Source: Hyphomicrobiales bacterium
Lineage (GTDB): Bacteria > Pseudomonadota > Alphaproteobacteria > Rhizobiales > Aestuariivirgaceae
Length of the DNA: 64,000 nucleotides
Reading direction: 5' to 3'
NCBI GenBank assembly: GCA_016710435.1
Contig: JADJVV010000001.1
Span: 1,696,501 to 1,760,500, forward strand
Position 1 is the first letter of the stretch; each line of letters begins with the position of its first letter. Of the stretch, positions 9,029-17,338 are shown one piece after another. Under the pieces are notes generated by a model. The model was not told the origin of the DNA, did no database searches, and worked only from the letters and a program-made list of their open reading frames with translations. The position numbers were made by a program, and so were the translations under genes.

Positions 9029-9466
9029 TCAGGTGAGGGCCTGCAGCCCCCACAGCAATAGCGCGTAACGCAGTGCCTTGCCCGTTCCCACCAGCAGCGC
9101 AAAGGGAAGGAACGGCACGCGCATCAGGCCGGCCGCGAGCGTCAGCGGATCGCCCAGCACCGGGACCCAGGCGAGCAGCAGTGTCCACACACCGTAGCGG
9201 CCCGCGATTTCCTGCGCCCGCGCCAGTTTTTCCTTGGACACCGGAAACCAGCGCGCTTCCGAAAAACGCTCCACATGGCGGCCGATCCACCAGTTGACGA
9301 TGGAACCCGCCGTGTTGGCGAGCGCTGCCACGGCGAAAAGGGAGTAGGCGGCGTCAGGCCATTCCGCTGCCGTCGCTACAAACGTCGCCTCCGACGTGCC
9401 GGGCAGCAAAGTGGCCGATAGGAAGGCGGAAGCCGCCAGGGCAAGATGGGCAATGAATTCTGGCAC
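9029..9466 (-). CDS. YqaA-family small membrane protein (DedA/SNARE-associated-like)
   Basis: This 145-residue protein is mostly hydrophobic, with about four membrane segments and the conserved features LPGTSEATF near residue 21, NTAGSIVNWWIGR near 72 and GDPLTLAAG near 105 that mark the YqaA branch of the DedA-like family. The role of the family is unclear; membrane lipid handling has been suggested for relatives. It is the last gene of the rpoE-chrR-SDR-yqaA operon, seven bases after the SDR gene. Its stop abuts the stop of the convergent methyltransferase gene. Confidence 0.85.
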   Translation of the reverse strand: MPEFIAHLALAASAFLSATLLPGTSEATFVATAAEWPDAAYSLFAVAALANTAGSIVNWWIGRHVERFSEARWFPVSKEKLARAQEIAGRYGVWTLLLAWVPVLGDPLTLAAGLMRVPFLPFALLVGTGKALRYALLLWGLQALT

Positions 9467-9472
9467 GTCCTG

Positions 9473-10228
9473 TCATCGCTTGAGCACGGCGCGCCGGATG
9501 AGCGCGAAGTACAAGCGATAGGGCAGCAGGCGGGCCAGCTTCAAGATGACAACAAAGCGCGCCGGGAAAGCGATCTCAAAGCGCCCGCTGGCGAGGCCGG
9601 CGATGCTCCGCCGGGCCGCCTCCGGCGCCTCCATGAGGAAGGGCATCTCGAAATCATTCTGCGCGGTGAGGGGTGTCCGAACGAAGCCCGGGTTGATGAC
9701 GCTCACCGTGATGCCGTCGGCCTCCAGTTCAGGCTTGAGACTTTCGGCAAGGTTGATGAGCGCGGCCTTGGTTGGCCCATAGGCCGCCGCCTTCGGAAGC
9801 CCCCGATAGCCCGCAACAGAGGCAATCCACGCCACATGGCCTTTGCGCCGCCCCCTGAAAACGGGCAGCACCGCGGAAAGCACATTGATGACGCCCATGT
9901 AATTGGTATCGACCATCCTGCGGAAGGGATCGGGAGAGAAGGTGTCGAGTGCGACCGGCCGGTATGTGCCGGCACCTGCGACGACAAGATCAACCGCACC
10001 CAACTCCTGCTCGATCCGCGCAAGCACCTCGCTGAGTTGCTGCGCATCCGTCACATCGGCGGGATAGGCGCGCAGGTTGGGCTGGGCTTTGGACATCTCA
10101 TCAAGGGCGGATCGTGTGCGGGCGGTGATGGCCACGGTGACGCCGCTGTCCGCAAGTTGCCGGGCCATCTCCGCCCCGATGCCGGAGGATGCTCCCGTGA
10201 TCCACGCCACCTGCCAGGGCAGGGACAT
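9473..10228 (-). CDS. Short-chain dehydrogenase/reductase
   Basis: This 251-residue classical SDR has the cofactor motif TGASSGIG near residue 11, NAG-type motif AGAGTY, a catalytic Ser in IASVAG and YGPTKAA as the YxxxK pair. The pattern suggests NADP-dependent oxidoreduction of a hydroxyl or keto group. It follows the anti-sigma gene by three bases, so it should be transcribed with rpoE. A similar SDR accompanies the RpoE-dependent gene block in R. sphaeroides (from memory). The substrate is unknown; lipid or aldehyde products of photo-oxidation are plausible. Confidence 0.85.
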   Translation of the reverse strand: MSLPWQVAWITGASSGIGAEMARQLADSGVTVAITARTRSALDEMSKAQPNLRAYPADVTDAQQLSEVLARIEQELGAVDLVVAGAGTYRPVALDTFSPDPFRRMVDTNYMGVINVLSAVLPVFRGRRKGHVAWIASVAGYRGLPKAAAYGPTKAALINLAESLKPELEADGITVSVINPGFVRTPLTAQNDFEMPFLMEAPEAARRSIAGLASGRFEIAFPARFVVILKLARLLPYRLYFALIRRAVLKR

Positions 10229-10231
10229 GGT

Positions 10232-10885
10232 TCAGATGCCGACGAAAGGCTGCGCCAGCCGCGCCCAGAAGGACTTGAACCGGGTCGGCGCTTCCGTTGC
10301 GACAACGCAGATGCATTCCACATCCGAATCCACGTGGGGGGCGTGTTCCGTCTCCGTGTCGAGGTCCGCCACATCTCCCACACCATAGCGCCCGGTGTGA
10401 TCGGAATAGGAGCCCTTGAGGATGAGCGTCAGTTCTTCGCCGCCATGGCCATGGTCAGGCAGCGCCTTCCCCGGTGCAATGCGCAGGAGTTGCAGCCGTG
10501 TCCGTGCACCGGGCGTCAGCGGCACATCGAACTTTGCGATGCCCGGCGCCTTGGTCTTCCATTTGAGGTTGGACAGCGACGTGCCGTTGATGAGATTGCA
10601 CAGCGGTGCCGGCACCTCGCCCACGGTCGCGGCGCGCGTCGGACGGCTTGCCCGCACCACACCGTCGAGGCTGGCAAGGGTGGCGGCGCGGCAGGTGTCG
10701 CTCACGCCGCTGGCATCGAGGTCTTCCAGCGCCAGTCCGCCAAGGCTCTCGGCCACGCGGATGGCGGCCCGGCATTCGGGGCACATGGCCGCATGGGCGG
10801 CCACGATCACGCTGTGCGCCTCGCCCAGCGTTCCCGCCGCATAACCCATGAGCGTCGCATCATCGAGGTGATGGGTGATGGTCAC
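10232..10885 (-). CDS. chrR: ChrR-type zinc anti-sigma factor with cupin domain
   Basis: This 217-residue protein has the two-domain plan of ChrR. The N-terminal zinc anti-sigma domain has His6, His31, Cys35 and Cys38 (HAAMCPEC), the same positions reported as zinc ligands in R. sphaeroides ChrR. The C-terminal part is a cupin (DHGHGGEELTLILKGSYSDH). In the known system ChrR holds RpoE inactive and releases it on singlet-oxygen stress, with the cupin domain required for the response. The ATG overlaps the sigma-factor stop by four bases, as expected for stoichiometric sigma/anti-sigma synthesis. Confidence 0.93.
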   Translation of the reverse strand: MTITHHLDDATLMGYAAGTLGEAHSVIVAAHAAMCPECRAAIRVAESLGGLALEDLDASGVSDTCRAATLASLDGVVRASRPTRAATVGEVPAPLCNLINGTSLSNLKWKTKAPGIAKFDVPLTPGARTRLQLLRIAPGKALPDHGHGGEELTLILKGSYSDHTGRYGVGDVADLDTETEHAPHVDSDVECICVVATEAPTRFKSFWARLAQPFVGI

Positions 10886-11478
10886 GTCAGTGTCTCCAGT
10901 ATCTTCTTGAGCCTGCGGTAGGCCAGCCGCATGCGGCTCTTCACGGTGCCGAGCGGAATGTGGAGCCGCGCCGCGATTTCACTTTGCGGCAGGTCTTCCA
11001 CGTAGCTGAGCACCAAAAGCTCGCGTTGTTCAGGCGGAATCTGTGCCAGCGCCTTGGCCACGGCGCTGTCTTCCTGGACGCGGCGCAAGGCCTCGTCCTG
11101 TCCCGGTTCATCGCTGGCGACGTCGTAGTCGTCGAGGTCGGTGAACTGGCTGCTGCGCTCGCGGCGAAGCCGGTCGATACGCAGGTTGCGGGCGATGGTA
11201 AAGATCCAGGTGGCAACCGAACCGCGGTCTGCTGCATACAGCATGGCCTTCGACCACACCGCGATCATGGTTTCCTGCACCAGGTCTTCGGCCTGCTCGG
11301 CCGAGGCACCCTTGCGCATCATGAAACTTTTTACCCGCGGGGCAAAATGGTCGAACAGCGCTGCAAAAGCCTGCCGGTCCTTGGACGCGGCCACCTTCGC
11401 CAGCAACGCGGCATGTTCGCGGGCGGCGAAATCAGGCGATTTTCCGCTCGTCACCATGCCCAAAGCCAATGCTGTCAT
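10882..11478 (-). CDS. rpoE: ECF sigma factor of the RpoE-ChrR (ECF11) type
   Basis: This 198-residue sigma factor has region 2 (DLVQETMIAVWSKA, then FTIARNLRIDRLRRE) and region 4 with a helix-turn-helix (PQSEIAARLHIPLGTVKSRM). Coupling to a ChrR-type anti-sigma gene identifies the group. It should direct transcription of its own operon and of the lipid operon at 5730-9028 when ChrR releases it. There is an A/G-rich segment GCAGGAGAG ahead of the ATG. A promoter-like element similar to that at 5669 lies 21 bases upstream. Confidence 0.93.
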   Translation of the reverse strand: MTALALGMVTSGKSPDFAAREHAALLAKVAASKDRQAFAALFDHFAPRVKSFMMRKGASAEQAEDLVQETMIAVWSKAMLYAADRGSVATWIFTIARNLRIDRLRRERSSQFTDLDDYDVASDEPGQDEALRRVQEDSAVAKALAQIPPEQRELLVLSYVEDLPQSEIAARLHIPLGTVKSRMRLAYRRLKKILETLT

Positions 11479-11499
11479 GTACCGTCTCTCCTGCAGGGA

Positions 11500-11528
11500 G
11501 ATTACGGCACGGTTGCCAAAGCGGATTA
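11500..11528 (-). promoter_or_regulatory. Candidate RpoE-type autoregulatory promoter
   Basis: On the minus strand TAATCC (11528-11523) and GTAATC (11505-11500) are separated by 17 bases, close to the TGATCC-18-GTAAAA element at 5669. It lies just before rpoE and overlaps the stop codon of the CocE gene. Autoregulation is the rule for RpoE-ChrR operons. The -35 has one mismatch to the other copy. Confidence 0.45.
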
Positions 11529-13550
11529 CTGCAGCTTGCGCTCGATTTCCTCATTGAACTCCTTCGAGAAAACCTTCTTCTTGCCTTCAAAGGCCTCGAT
11601 CTGGCCCCAGATGATCCAATGGGTCTTGCTGGCCGTGAGCCGCCCCTTGGTCTCGGTGCGGACAGACCAGCGTCCGCGCTTCCGGGTTTCGGTCCAATGC
11701 GTCTCCATCTTCGCCGAAAGCGGATCGTCGGGCAGGATCGTGTAGTATTCGCGTCCCACCCCGCCGATTTCGAGGCCGTGCGACGTGACCTTCGAAGTTC
11801 CGAAATCGTCGATGATCTCCAGCCGCACCTCGCCCGTGGCGGGATCTATCGTCTTCTCGCGCTTGTGGAATGGCTTGCTGATGGTCGTCTGCTTGAGTGG
11901 CGGCGCCGATTGCGGTCCGGCGAACACGACTTCCTTCTCGTTCTTCTGCGGCTTGCGGATGGGCAGCGTCAGCGTCGAGGGTCCGGCATGGATGGTGAGT
12001 TCCGGCGCCTCCGCCACGGGCCACATCATCGGGAAGTAGGTCGTGGAAATGGAGACACGGATCTTGTGGCCCTTGGGAACCTTCCAGGCAATGTCGTCCA
12101 GCTTGATCTTCATCTTGCTGCGCTTGCCGGGTTCGAGCGGCTTTGGCGTCTCGCGGCTGGCGCTCATGCAGAGGTTCTGCAGGTGATAGGTGATCCGCGT
12201 CGTCTCGCCCGAGGGCCAGACGTCATTGAGACGGACCGCCACATGCGCCACCGGCTTGTCGGAGGTGAAATGGAGGTCGATCGACGGCTGACCGACGATC
12301 TCCATGTCTTCCGTCAATTCCGGTGAATCGAAGGTGATCGATTGCGCATCGTCATCACGCTGGTCGCCGGGAAATTCCGGTCCGAGCCAGATGATGCAGT
12401 ATTCGCCCCCGTCGAAGCCACACGTTTGCCGCGACGAAATCTTCAGGTCCTTTTCCGTGCCCGGCTTGGGGGCGATGCCGCTGGCCGTGAGGTTCCAGGT
12501 GCGGTTGTCCACCGTGCCGTGGCCCCAGAAACTTTCCGCAATCCAGCGCCCGGAGATCTCCTCCGGGAACGAGCCGGGCGGGTAGGCGTCCATGAGGTAG
12601 ACGCGGTAATCCGGATCGAGCGTCACGCCGGTGTTGATGTTCTTGAGATAGAAATCCCACCAGCGCAGCATTTCCTGCAAGCCCCCGATGCGCGGACCCG
12701 GCACCGCAAAATGCGGATACTTGTGCGCCCACGGCCCGATGATGGCTTTGCGAGGCACACGCATGTTGCGCATCATGCGGGGAATGGCATTGGAATAGGC
12801 GTCGTTCCACCCGCCGATCAGCAGCGTCGGAGTCTGGATCTTGTTCCAGTCCTCGCAGATGGAGCCGTGCTTCCAATAGGCGTCGCGATGCGGATGCTTC
12901 AGCCAGTCGATGAGCAGGAAAGGCTCGTGCGCAAGACGCTCCAGCCACATCTTCTTCCATCCCTTGCCCACGATCTCGGGATCGGGCGGACGCGACGAAT
13001 AGGCCAGCATGGTCGCGGCCCAGCCGTGCATCTCGTTGAGGACGGTGCCGCCCTTGTAGTGCACGTCATCCTCATAGCGGTCGTCGGTGGAGCAGAGCGA
13101 CACGATGGCCTTCAGGGCTGGCGGGCGGAGGGCCGCGACCTGAAGCGCATTGAAGCCGCCCCACGAAATGCCGAACATGCCGACATTGCCCGAGCACCAT
13201 TTCTGCCGGGAAAGCCAGGCGATCACCTCCAGGGCATCTTCCTGTTCCTGGCGGGTGTACTCATCATCCATCAGCCCGCCGCTGTCGCCATTGCCGCGCA
13301 TGTCGACGCGGACCGAGGCATAACCGTGCCCGGCAAAATAGGGGTGGGTGAGCTGGTCGCGCACGATGGTGCCGTCGCGCTTGCGGTAGGGCAGGAATTC
13401 CAGGAGCGCGGGAACCGGGTTCTTCTCGGCATCCACCGGAAGCCAGAGCCGCGCCGCCAGCTTGGTGCCGTCGGAGAGGGGAATGAACAGGTTTTCGATT
13501 TCCTTCACCTTGCGTGGGAAGGAGGAGATGACTTTGATGTCTTTGCTCAT
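11526..13550 (-). CDS. CocE/NonD-family hydrolase (peptidase S15-like)
   Basis: This 674-residue protein has an N-terminal alpha/beta-hydrolase with nucleophile motif GISWGGF near residue 130 and the preceding block RVDMRGNGDSGG, then a C-terminal jelly-roll of the X-Pro-dipeptidyl-peptidase type. The CocE/NonD family hydrolyses esters or amides such as acyl-amino compounds, and the natural substrate is rarely known. No signal peptide is visible. GACGGA precedes the start weakly. It ends inside the presumed rpoE promoter, and whether it reads through into rpoE is unclear. Confidence 0.87.
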   Translation of the reverse strand: MSKDIKVISSFPRKVKEIENLFIPLSDGTKLAARLWLPVDAEKNPVPALLEFLPYRKRDGTIVRDQLTHPYFAGHGYASVRVDMRGNGDSGGLMDDEYTRQEQEDALEVIAWLSRQKWCSGNVGMFGISWGGFNALQVAALRPPALKAIVSLCSTDDRYEDDVHYKGGTVLNEMHGWAATMLAYSSRPPDPEIVGKGWKKMWLERLAHEPFLLIDWLKHPHRDAYWKHGSICEDWNKIQTPTLLIGGWNDAYSNAIPRMMRNMRVPRKAIIGPWAHKYPHFAVPGPRIGGLQEMLRWWDFYLKNINTGVTLDPDYRVYLMDAYPPGSFPEEISGRWIAESFWGHGTVDNRTWNLTASGIAPKPGTEKDLKISSRQTCGFDGGEYCIIWLGPEFPGDQRDDDAQSITFDSPELTEDMEIVGQPSIDLHFTSDKPVAHVAVRLNDVWPSGETTRITYHLQNLCMSASRETPKPLEPGKRSKMKIKLDDIAWKVPKGHKIRVSISTTYFPMMWPVAEAPELTIHAGPSTLTLPIRKPQKNEKEVVFAGPQSAPPLKQTTISKPFHKREKTIDPATGEVRLEIIDDFGTSKVTSHGLEIGGVGREYYTILPDDPLSAKMETHWTETRKRGRWSVRTETKGRLTASKTHWIIWGQIEAFEGKKKVFSKEFNEEIERKLQ

Positions 13551-13789
13551 GAAAATTCCGTCTGTTGGGGCTGTTATGCCTTAAGTTCAGGGGCAACCGC
13601 AACCTGCGCCACGTCTCTGCCCGAAGCACCCTTTGAAAAGGGGCTATCCCGGCCCCGTTAGGGTTAACGGGAGCATTCCGGCGTTGCGTGCAGTTTTCAT
13701 GAAAATGCAACCATTCGCGTTAGCCGCCCCGCAACCGCAGGAACGCATAAGGCTCCCCACGGCAATTTCTGAAACTGGGGAGTTTCCAC

Positions 13790-16717
13790 ATGCCAGCTGT
13801 CTGGACGAACAATCAGATCGTCAGCAATCTGCTGCGCGACGGGTCAAGCTGGAGTGGCCAGACCGTCAACTATTCGTTCTCCGCAGTGGCCCCCGCCATT
13901 TCCTTCAATGCCTGGTATGGCGAAGGCAACGGCTTCAGCCAGTTCTCCCAGGCCCAGAAGGACATGGCCGTCCTGGCGCTGAAACTGTGGGACGACCTGA
14001 TCACCGTCGATTTTGTGGAGAACAACGCCGCCCCCCAGATCACGCTGCAGAACTCCACCACCAATGTCAGCTACGCGCACGCCTACATGCCGGGCGGATC
14101 GCCCGGCGGTTCCGTGTGGTTCAACCCGAACTACAATTCCACAACAGGCACGAACGACCTCGTCACACCCAAGATCGGCAGCTGGGGCGCGCTCGCCTAC
14201 ATGCACGAGATCGGCCACGCGCTGGGGCTTGATCATCCCGGCGAGTACAATGGTGGCAGCCCCACCTATGCCGCCAACGCGCTCTATTCGATGGACACGA
14301 TCCAGTACACGATCATGTCCTATTTCGGTGCCAGCAACACCGGTGCTGACTGGATCGCGAGCGATAACCGCTCCTACTATGCGCAGACGCCGATGGTGCA
14401 CGACATCCTTGCCATCCAGGCCCTCTACGGCGCCGAGACAACCACCCGCACCGGCGACACGCGCTATGGCTTCAACTCCACCGCCGACAGCGCGATCTAT
14501 GATTTCACCCAGAACAAGCATCCGGTCATGACCTTGTGGGATTCGGCCGGCAATGACTGGCTGGATCTCTCTGGCTTCACCACGGCCTCGCGCATCGACC
14601 TCAATCCTGGCGCCTTCTCCGATTGCGATGCCATGACCAACAACATCGCCATCGCCTATGGCTGTGACATCGAGAATGCCGCTGGCGGCGCGGGCAATGA
14701 CACCATCCTGGGCAACGCCCTCGCCAACATCCTGAACGGCAATGCAGGCAATGACACGCTGAATGGCGGCGCTGGCAATGACACGCTGACGGGCGGCACC
14801 GGAGCCGACATCCTGATCGGCGGCGATGGCAACGACATCTTCTACGCCGACATCGCCGACTTCCTGCTCCAGTTCGATGGCGGCGCGGGCTACGACATCC
14901 TCTATCTCAGCGGCACCCAGACCATCACCTACAATTATCTGGCCTACGGCATCGAGGAACTGGTCCTGACCGATTCCCCGCCGCCGCCGCCCCCGCCGCC
15001 CCCACCACCACCGCCTCCTGCGTTGGTGACGCTCAACGGAAGCAGCGCAGCGAACACGATCACTGGTGGCAGCGTCAGCGAGATCATCAACGGCCTCGAC
15101 GGAAACGATACCTTGAACGGCGGAGCTGGCGACGATGTACTCAATGGCGATGCCGGCAACGATACACTGAACGGCGGTGTGGGAAACGACAGCCTCAATG
15201 GGGGCATTGGCATTGACACCGCCAACTACAGCGACGCAACAGCGGCGGTCACCGTCAGTCTCGCGATCACCACTTCGCAGGCCACAGGCAGCAGCGGCAG
15301 CGACAAGCTGAACAGCATCGAATATCTCCGGGGATCCGCCTTCCACGACACGCTGACAGGCGACGCGGTTGCCAACAAGCTGGAAGGCCTGGATGGCAAC
15401 GACGTGATCAGTGGCGGTGCGGGAGCCGATACCCTTTATGGCGGCAATGGCAATGACTCACTGAACGGTGATGCCGACAACGACGTGATCTATGGTGGTG
15501 CGGGCGACGACATTCTGAACGGCGGAGCAGGAACAGACACTGCCTCGTACAGTGATGTTGCAGTCGCCGTAACGGTCGACCTGTCACTCCTCGTGTCCCA
15601 GTTCACCGGAAGTGGAAGTGATACCCTCATCGGCATCGAGAACCTGCGTGGCTCCGGATACGACGATATATTGAGCGGCAGCAGCGTCGTGAACAAGCTG
15701 GAAGGCTTGAACGGCAATGACGTCCTCAGCGGTAATGCCGGCAATGACACTATCCTCGGCGGCACAGGCAACGACACGCTCAACGGGGACGCGGACAATG
15801 ACAGCTTGAACGGCGGCGCCGGCGATGACGTTCTGAACGGCGGCACCGGTATCGACACCGCAACCTATAGCGACGCCACCGCGGCCGTAACGGTGAGCCT
15901 TGCGATTTCAGTGGCCCAGGCAACGGGCGGAAGCGGCAGCGACAGGCTCTCGAACATCGAGAATCTCACTGGATCAGCCTTCAATGACACGCTGACCGGG
16001 TCATTCACCAACAACACGCTGAGCGGCCTCGCGGGCAACGACGTGCTGAACGGCGGCGACGGCATCGACACGATTCTGGGCGGAGCGGGAGATGACACCC
16101 TGAATGGCGATGCCGGAAACGACACGCTGAATGGCGGAGATGGCAACGATACGATCAACGGTGGCCTCGGCACCGATACCGTGAATTACAGCGACTCCAC
16201 GGCAGCCGTGACTGTCAACCTCGCGCTGACCGTGCAGCAGGCGACCGGCGGCAGCGGCAGCGATACGCTGACAGGCATTGAGAGCATTCGGGGCTCGGCC
16301 TTTGCAGACACGCTCACGGGGTCGACCCTCTCCAACTATCTTTATGGCATGGACGGCAACGACACCCTTTCCGGTGGTGACGGCGCGGACCGCCTCATCG
16401 GCGGCAATGGAGCCGACACCCTGACGGGCGGCACGGGCGCCGACATCTTCTATTTCTACACTTTGGCCGAATCCAATCCGCAGCAATTCGACACCATCAC
16501 CGATTTCACCGAAGGCGTGGACAAGATCAACCTGAGCGCCATTGATGCCATTGCGGGCGGCGTGAATGATGCTTTCACCTTTGGCGGATCGCTGCTGGTC
16601 AGCCAGTCCGGGGGGATGACGTACATCACTGCCGATACCAACGGCGACAGCCTGGTGGATTTCAAGCTCGCCCTCACGGGAAGCCACGCGCTGCACGCCA
16701 CGGACTTCGTGCTCTAG
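13790..16717 (+). CDS. Secreted serralysin-like metalloprotease with RTX repeats
   Basis: This 975-residue protein begins with a metzincin protease domain. Residues 139-149 (HEIGHALGLDH) carry the three zinc histidines 139, 143 and 149 and catalytic Glu140, and the Met-turn is TIMSYF around residue 176. From about residue 298 it has glycine/aspartate nonapeptide RTX repeats (GGxGxDxLx) that bind calcium during folding outside the cell. A run of 14 prolines at 397-410 separates a short first RTX block from four tandem modules. There is no N-terminal signal; the C-terminus ends HATDFVL, consistent with type I secretion. No ABC/MFP exporter genes are adjacent. Role: extracellular proteolysis or nutrient scavenging. 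Confidence 0.93.
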   Translation: MPAVWTNNQIVSNLLRDGSSWSGQTVNYSFSAVAPAISFNAWYGEGNGFSQFSQAQKDMAVLALKLWDDLITVDFVENNAAPQITLQNSTTNVSYAHAYMPGGSPGGSVWFNPNYNSTTGTNDLVTPKIGSWGALAYMHEIGHALGLDHPGEYNGGSPTYAANALYSMDTIQYTIMSYFGASNTGADWIASDNRSYYAQTPMVHDILAIQALYGAETTTRTGDTRYGFNSTADSAIYDFTQNKHPVMTLWDSAGNDWLDLSGFTTASRIDLNPGAFSDCDAMTNNIAIAYGCDIENAAGGAGNDTILGNALANILNGNAGNDTLNGGAGNDTLTGGTGADILIGGDGNDIFYADIADFLLQFDGGAGYDILYLSGTQTITYNYLAYGIEELVLTDSPPPPPPPPPPPPPPALVTLNGSSAANTITGGSVSEIINGLDGNDTLNGGAGDDVLNGDAGNDTLNGGVGNDSLNGGIGIDTANYSDATAAVTVSLAITTSQATGSSGSDKLNSIEYLRGSAFHDTLTGDAVANKLEGLDGNDVISGGAGADTLYGGNGNDSLNGDADNDVIYGGAGDDILNGGAGTDTASYSDVAVAVTVDLSLLVSQFTGSGSDTLIGIENLRGSGYDDILSGSSVVNKLEGLNGNDVLSGNAGNDTILGGTGNDTLNGDADNDSLNGGAGDDVLNGGTGIDTATYSDATAAVTVSLAISVAQATGGSGSDRLSNIENLTGSAFNDTLTGSFTNNTLSGLAGNDVLNGGDGIDTILGGAGDDTLNGDAGNDTLNGGDGNDTINGGLGTDTVNYSDSTAAVTVNLALTVQQATGGSGSDTLTGIESIRGSAFADTLTGSTLSNYLYGMDGNDTLSGGDGADRLIGGNGADTLTGGTGADIFYFYTLAESNPQQFDTITDFTEGVDKINLSAIDAIAGGVNDAFTFGGSLLVSQSGGMTYITADTNGDSLVDFKLALTGSHALHATDFVL
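14978..15019 (+). repeat. Polyproline-encoding low-complexity run
   Basis: Fourteen consecutive proline codons (mixed CCG, CCC, CCA, CCT) form a rigid spacer inside the RTX protease. Mixed codon use shows the run is kept at protein level and is not a recent single-codon slippage product, although the CCG and CCA sub-runs could still slip. Confidence 0.9.
15209..16450 (+). repeat. Four tandem modules of about 320 bp in the RTX protease gene
   Basis: Units begin at 15209, 15530, 15848 and 16169, spaced 321, 318 and 321 bp. Each encodes G(I/T)DT..YSD..AVTV.L, then a beta-rich stretch ending in GSDxLxxIExLxGS, then three or four RTX nonapeptides. The copies have diverged, so the array is not a very recent expansion, but the constant period indicates tandem duplication of a whole module. 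Confidence 0.85.
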
Positions 16718-16814
16718 GCGGGCAAGGACGGGGAAGAACAGGCTCAAGCCGCCCAGGGGCTGCACCCCAGCGCGTTTGTTGACCTTTGGCGGAGGGACAA
16801 CTATCTCCCTCCCC

Positions 16815-17333
16815 ATGTCGACCCGCCCCATCATCACCCTGCCGGACGAGAAGATCCTGCGCCAGGTTTCGAAGCCCTTTACCCAGGTGGATGCGGACGC
16901 GCGCGCGCTTTTCGACGACATGCTGGAAACGATGTACGACGCGCCCGGAATCGGACTCGCCGCCATCCAGATCGGTGTGCCGCTGCGGGCGCTGGTCGTG
17001 GACCTCGCCAAGGAAGGCGAACAGCGCACACCTCTCTTCATCGCCAATCCCGAGATCGTGGCCCAGTCGGCGGAGCTTTCGGATTACGAGGAGGGATGCC
17101 TGTCCATCCCTGATTATTATGAGATGGTGCAGCGCCCGAGGGAGGTGAAGGTGCGTTATCTCGACCGCAACAACGAGGCGATGGAACTGACCGCGGGCGG
17201 CCTGCTCGCCACCTGCCTCCAGCACGAAATCGACCATCTCAACGGCGTCCTCTTCATCGACCACATCTCCAAGCTCAAGCGCGACCGCGTCATCAAGAAA
17301 TTCCAGAAGGCCGCCAAGCTGGGGAAGCTGTGA
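16815..17333 (+). CDS. def: Peptide deformylase
   Basis: This enzyme removes the formyl group from N-formylmethionine of new proteins in the cytoplasm. All three family motifs are visible: GIGLAAIQIG near residue 43, EEGCLSIP near 89 and QHEIDHLNG near 135, where the Cys and two His bind the catalytic metal. I start at the ATG at 16815 (MSTRPIITLPD), giving the usual 172 residues. A longer frame from a TTG at 16776 adds residues not seen in the family. It is the first gene of def-fmt-truA, with fmt starting almost at its stop. Confidence 0.96.
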   Translation: MSTRPIITLPDEKILRQVSKPFTQVDADARALFDDMLETMYDAPGIGLAAIQIGVPLRALVVDLAKEGEQRTPLFIANPEIVAQSAELSDYEEGCLSIPDYYEMVQRPREVKVRYLDRNNEAMELTAGGLLATCLQHEIDHLNGVLFIDHISKLKRDRVIKKFQKAAKLGKL

Positions 17334-17338
17334 ATCCC

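Noticed and set aside
14978..15019. Simple-sequence phase-variation tract
   Set aside because: The proline run uses four different codons and changes would be in multiples of three, so no frame switching is expected.
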